DNA of 64,000 nt from NCBI RefSeq assembly GCF_001424485.1, contig NZ_LMQC01000007.1, positions 1 through 64,000 of the forward strand. The letters run 5' to 3'. This stretch comes from Modestobacter sp. Leaf380 (GTDB lineage Bacteria; Actinomycetota; Actinomycetes; Mycobacteriales; Geodermatophilaceae). A model generated the notes under the pieces. That model saw only the letters and a list, made by a program, of their open reading frames with translations. It was not told the DNA's origin and did not search any database. Made by a program: the position numbers and the translations under genes. This document shows positions 61,135 through 64,000 of the stretch, piece after piece (position 1 is the first letter of the stretch; each line of letters starts with the position of its first letter).

Positions 61135-62439
61135 TCAGTCGGCGAGTTGCCACTGAAGAATGATCTCCTCGGCATCGAGCGATGATGTGACCCCCGCCTG
61201 ATTGACCGCGTCCCGCACCAGGTCCAGCCAAGTGGTCAACGCCTGATCACGGCCGCCGTCAACCAAGACGGGTCCGTCCACCGGTGCATAGCCGAGCACC
61301 CGGTGCGATTCGTCGAAGGGCAGGAACTCGTTGATATGCGGGTCGAGCCGCCGGAACACTTGCGTCGAAGGCTCGACGGCGATTCGTGCGCTGTAGTCAC
61401 CGGTGACGCCAAGTGCCGTTCTCGCGGTCCAGAGCAACGCGAAGAACTCAAGGCCGGTCTGCTCGATGTCGGCGAGGGCGACTTCGCCCCGCTGCGTCTC
61501 GCCGCGAAAGAATCCGTCCCGGGTGAATGCCATCGCGACGGTTCCGTCGCCGTGAACCTCGACCCGAGCCCGCGGAGTAGCGCCGCCTGCCTGGGAGACC
61601 GGCTGACGACCGAAGCGGTAATACCGCTGAAGTCCACGGCGGGTGACCTCATTGCCAGTAAGCAACCTCGGACCCATCTTCTGACCCACCGGCCAACGCC
61701 AAGCCCGCTCGATGATCCGGTTAGCCCGGTCCAACCGCAGGTCCCGTGGCCGGTGAAGCGGCGTCTCCGGCACCGCCATCGCCACGATCCAGTTCACCCC
61801 CTCGGCGACGCCACATGAAGCGACGAACCGGTCAAATCGATCGTTGAAGTTCTCCCGCCGCTTTCGGTGTCCCGCCTCACGGGCCCGGTAGGCGTCCGCG
61901 ATCTGCCGCTCGACCATCCATTCGGTGTCCGGCCCATGTCGGTAAGGGACGCCGAACCAGTCGTCGGTGTTCCTCGGGTGGACAAGGTGAGGCGCATCCG
62001 GGCTGTCCGGAACAAGGAGAATCAGGACGCCCTGCTCAGGGTCGTCTGCCGGGGCAAGTGGCCGCAGATCCAGGCCAGTGACCGGCGGATAGATCAGGTT
62101 CCCGGCGACCTGACGAATCGAGCGGGACGTGCCCTCATCCACCGGACCCGCAGGGACCACATGGTCCGCAGCCGAGGTTCCCTCAATCCGAGCCTCCGCT
62201 ACGCCGTAAACAATCATCCCGCCGCCGCTGTTCGCCATCGCCGCGATGTCCTTGGCCAGTTCAGCCTGCTGGGCCACCTTCTTCTGCTTGTCCTCCGACG
62301 TGGCGGTTAGAGGGAGTTGCTGCTTCCAATCCAGATCGGCGCGCTCGGTCACCCGGTTCTCGCAGGCCCGCTCGATCAGCCCGAAGTCCAGCGTGGTCCC
62401 GACATCTCCCAATGCGGCGTGCAGCGGCGTCCGTGGCAT
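61135..62439 (-). CDS. Schlafen AlbA_2 domain protein
   Basis: The 434-residue protein has an N-terminal AlbA_2 domain (about 18-170). ERADLDWKQQLPL gives the acidic E-x-LDxK signature; AKDIAAMANSGGGMIVYGVAE is the glycine-rich strand-loop; HPRNTDDWFGVPYRHG follows. The remaining 260 residues are unique to me. AlbA_2/Schlafen-type domains occur in RNA- or DNA-targeting proteins and in many defence loci. It starts at an ATG and is divergent from the MBL gene. Codon use is less GC-biased than in the core chromosome. Confidence 0.8.
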   Translation of the reverse strand: MPRTPLHAALGDVGTTLDFGLIERACENRVTERADLDWKQQLPLTATSEDKQKKVAQQAELAKDIAAMANSGGGMIVYGVAEARIEGTSAADHVVPAGPVDEGTSRSIRQVAGNLIYPPVTGLDLRPLAPADDPEQGVLILLVPDSPDAPHLVHPRNTDDWFGVPYRHGPDTEWMVERQIADAYRAREAGHRKRRENFNDRFDRFVASCGVAEGVNWIVAMAVPETPLHRPRDLRLDRANRIIERAWRWPVGQKMGPRLLTGNEVTRRGLQRYYRFGRQPVSQAGGATPRARVEVHGDGTVAMAFTRDGFFRGETQRGEVALADIEQTGLEFFALLWTARTALGVTGDYSARIAVEPSTQVFRRLDPHINEFLPFDESHRVLGYAPVDGPVLVDGGRDQALTTWLDLVRDAVNQAGVTSSLDAEEIILQWQLAD

Positions 62440-62522
62440 GAGGGCACGGTAGGGCCCGCGCCGACGTCAGCCCGACCTTGAGGCGAGTCGCTGTCCTCCA
62501 CCTTCCCCGAAAGGGCCGCCAA

Positions 62523-62545
62523 CTGTCAGTACCCGCCGCTACGGT
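62523..62545 (+). promoter_or_regulatory. RecA-NDp/PafBC-type promoter of the MBL gene
   Basis: CTGTCAGTACC, exactly six bases, then TACGGT. Against TTGTCRGTGGC-N6-TAGGGT this is 8 of 11 plus 5 of 6. The -10 ends 36 bp before the MBL ATG. Confidence 0.6.
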
Positions 62546-62581
62546 CCTGGCTGGGGCACCATCCAACGGCGAGGAGACGCA

Positions 62582-63589
62582 ATGATCGACATCGACTTCC
62601 TGTGGGTCGGGGAGAAGCAGAAGACAGGGGACGCCATCACCTGTCAGTTCACCGACCCCTCCACGGGGCAGGACGTCGTAATCGTGATCGACGGAGGGTT
62701 CGCTGACGACGGCTCACGCATCGCCAGCCACGTCCGCAGGTACTACGGAACAGACCGGGTCGACCTGGTGATCTGCACCCATCCCGATGACGACCACATC
62801 CGCGGGCTGTTCGGCGTGATTGAGGAACTAGACGTTGCCCGCCTCCTCATCCACCGACCCTCGGCCTACGGTTACACCGGGGACGACGTCAAAGCCACCC
62901 TTGTCGATGACCTCATCGCCACCGCGCGCGGATGCGGAACCGCAGTCGATCACGGTTTCGCGGGGACGACCTACTTCGGTGGGGCACTGACGATCGCTGG
63001 ACCGTCGGAGTCCTACTACCGGCAACTGCTGGAGGAGCAGGTCCAATACGGCAGTCTGACCGCGTCCATCGGCCGTGCGTTCTCCAAGGCCGCGAGCAGC
63101 GTCATGGAGGCCATTCGCAGCCTCGTGAGCGACCCGGGCGAAACGATGACCGACGACAATGGTGGAACCACGCCCCGCAACAACAGCAGCGTCATTACGA
63201 ACCTGGCCGTCGATGGATACCGAGCACTGTTCACCGGGGACGCAGGGGTGCCCGCCCTCAACCAAGCGGCCGACCACCTCGACCTCGCAGGAAAGTCAGC
63301 CACCATCGACTTCTTGGACGTCCCCCACCACGGTTCCCGGCACAACCTTGACCCACAGACGCTGGACCGACTCCTAGGGCCAATCGTCGGGGACCTCCAG
63401 TACGGCTCCGCGTTCGTCTCCGTAGGCAAGGAGGCTGACGACTTCCCGCGGCCCGAGGTGGCAAACGCCATCAGACGCCGCGGATACCCGGTGTCCGCAA
63501 CTCGGGGACAGAGCATCAGGTGGAACCGCGGCGGCTACCTGAGACCGGACTACAGCGCTCTCACGCCGATCGGCTGGCTCGCCGAGTGA
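62582..63589 (+). CDS. Metallo-beta-lactamase-fold hydrolase (ComEC/Rec2-like)
   Basis: The 335-residue protein has the metal motif THPDDDH (about 61-67), IDGGFADDG, NNSSVITNL, LFTGDAG and VPHHGSRHN, the ComEC-type MBL series. There is no membrane part, so it is a soluble hydrolase. Such proteins recur in defence islands, for example as the MBL subunit of some AVAST systems. ATG 62582 has GGCGAGGAG upstream. It is followed 10 nt later by a membrane-protein gene. Confidence 0.88.
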   Translation: MIDIDFLWVGEKQKTGDAITCQFTDPSTGQDVVIVIDGGFADDGSRIASHVRRYYGTDRVDLVICTHPDDDHIRGLFGVIEELDVARLLIHRPSAYGYTGDDVKATLVDDLIATARGCGTAVDHGFAGTTYFGGALTIAGPSESYYRQLLEEQVQYGSLTASIGRAFSKAASSVMEAIRSLVSDPGETMTDDNGGTTPRNNSSVITNLAVDGYRALFTGDAGVPALNQAADHLDLAGKSATIDFLDVPHHGSRHNLDPQTLDRLLGPIVGDLQYGSAFVSVGKEADDFPRPEVANAIRRRGYPVSATRGQSIRWNRGGYLRPDYSALTPIGWLAE

Positions 63590-63599
63590 CCCGCTGACA

Positions 63600-64000
63600 A
63601 TGGATGCATACGAGCGCAAAGCACGCCTCTACCCGGCAGCCGTGGTCATCTTTCCTCTGACCCTCCTTGGCCTTCTACTCTTCAGCCTCCCGGATTGGTG
63701 GAAGGGTCTCGCCACCTTCGCCGCGGCTGGCGGACTTCACTTCCCCGTCATGCACCTGGTTCGAGACCGAGGGAGCAGCAAGCAGAGCGCTCTTTGGGTG
63801 TCCTGGGGCGGCCCGCCGACGACCGCGCTGCTCCGCTGGACGGGGAAGACGAACACCATCCAGCAGCAGCAGCGTCATGCGGCAGTCGCCAGAGCGACCG
63901 GCTACAGCCTCCCGTCGTCCGAGGATGAGGCCGCAAACCCCACTGAGGCAGATGCCATCTACGAGGCTGCGGTCGATGCACTGCGCACTAAGACTCGGGG
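63600..64000 (+). CDS. Membrane protein paired with the MBL gene (partial, cut by window edge)
   Basis: The first 133 residues are visible: MDAYERKARLYPAAVVIFPL, two close hydrophobic helices (TLLGLLLFSLPDWWKGL; TFAAAGGLHFPVMHLV), then a soluble part with SALWVSWGGPPTTALLRWTG, AAVARATGYSLPSSEDEA and NPTEADAIYEAAVDALRTKT. I recall a defence-island family with the same YERKARLYP...WGGxPTT...LRxxTR pattern, without a known function. The frame is open to the window end. It is probably the effector or anchor partner of the MBL protein; that is inference. Confidence 0.75.
   Translation, partial: MDAYERKARLYPAAVVIFPLTLLGLLLFSLPDWWKGLATFAAAGGLHFPVMHLVRDRGSSKQSALWVSWGGPPTTALLRWTGKTNTIQQQQRHAAVARATGYSLPSSEDEAANPTEADAIYEAAVDALRTKTR

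Noticed and set aside
60489-61175. Minus-strand 228-codon frame over the end of the TIR operon
   Set aside because: It is Arg/Pro-rich with poor codon bias. Its different frame does not match the credible fragment at 60880-61134.
62440-62470. Damage-type promoter for the AlbA_2 gene on the minus strand (GTCGGCGC...TACCGT)
   Set aside because: The spacing is off by one and the TGTC core is incomplete.

Overview
The window is chromosomal DNA from a very high-GC actinobacterium. Gene content and order (thyX-dapA-rnj, ftsK-rimO-pgsA-cinA-clgR, recA-recX, gluABCD, miaB-miaA-dapF-hflX, lexA-nrdR-nrdJ) are typical of that phylum. Frequent GTG starts, GTGA/ATGA stop-start overlaps and near-saturated G/C third codon positions agree. 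A member of the Geodermatophilaceae or a close relative is my guess from general style; it is not proven by the sequence.

Region 1 (1-12.6 kb) is housekeeping: flavin-dependent thymidylate synthase, dihydrodipicolinate synthase, RNase J, an S9 peptidase, FtsK, RimO, PgsA, a CinA/PncC amidohydrolase and a ClgR-type regulator. Region 2 (12.6-32.5 kb) is metabolic and repair: a membrane-anchored GH6 glycosidase, a TetR regulator, a DUF4032 kinase-like protein, a complete LpqY/SugABC-type sugar importer, a PfkB sugar kinase, a PspA protein, a Nei-type glycosylase, two tandem ABM-domain membrane proteins, an Lhr helicase, an acyl-CoA dehydrogenase and a divergent NmrA/HxlR pair. Region 3 (32.5-56.7 kb) holds the DNA-damage and nucleotide-metabolism genes: recA, recX, lexA, a LysM division-suppressor-like gene, nrdR and the B12-dependent nrdJ. 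Interspersed are a glutamate-type ABC importer, tRNA-modification genes, dapF, an MFS transporter and hflX.

Region 4 (56.75-64 kb, running off the right edge) is different. Codon usage is visibly less GC-biased, two genes survive only as fragments, a four-copy 22-bp repeat sits at its left border, and the intact genes belong to families found in defence islands. These are a TIR-like (MTH538/ThsB-type) protein, a HIT hydrolase and a three-helix membrane protein in one tight operon, a Schlafen AlbA_2 protein, and a metallo-beta-lactamase-fold protein followed by a membrane protein. I read it as a defence island inserted downstream of nrdJ. The TIR operon resembles Thoeris but has no recognisable ThsA.

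One regulatory signal links the regions. A promoter of the form TGTCRG...N6-TAnnnT, the RecA-NDp/PafBC DNA-damage type, lies upstream of recA, upstream of the LysM gene beside lexA, and with the same 6-nt spacing upstream of both the TIR operon and the metallo-beta-lactamase gene. This suggests the island's two candidate defence modules are wired into the host DNA-damage response. No tRNA, rRNA, CRISPR array or intact transposase was seen.
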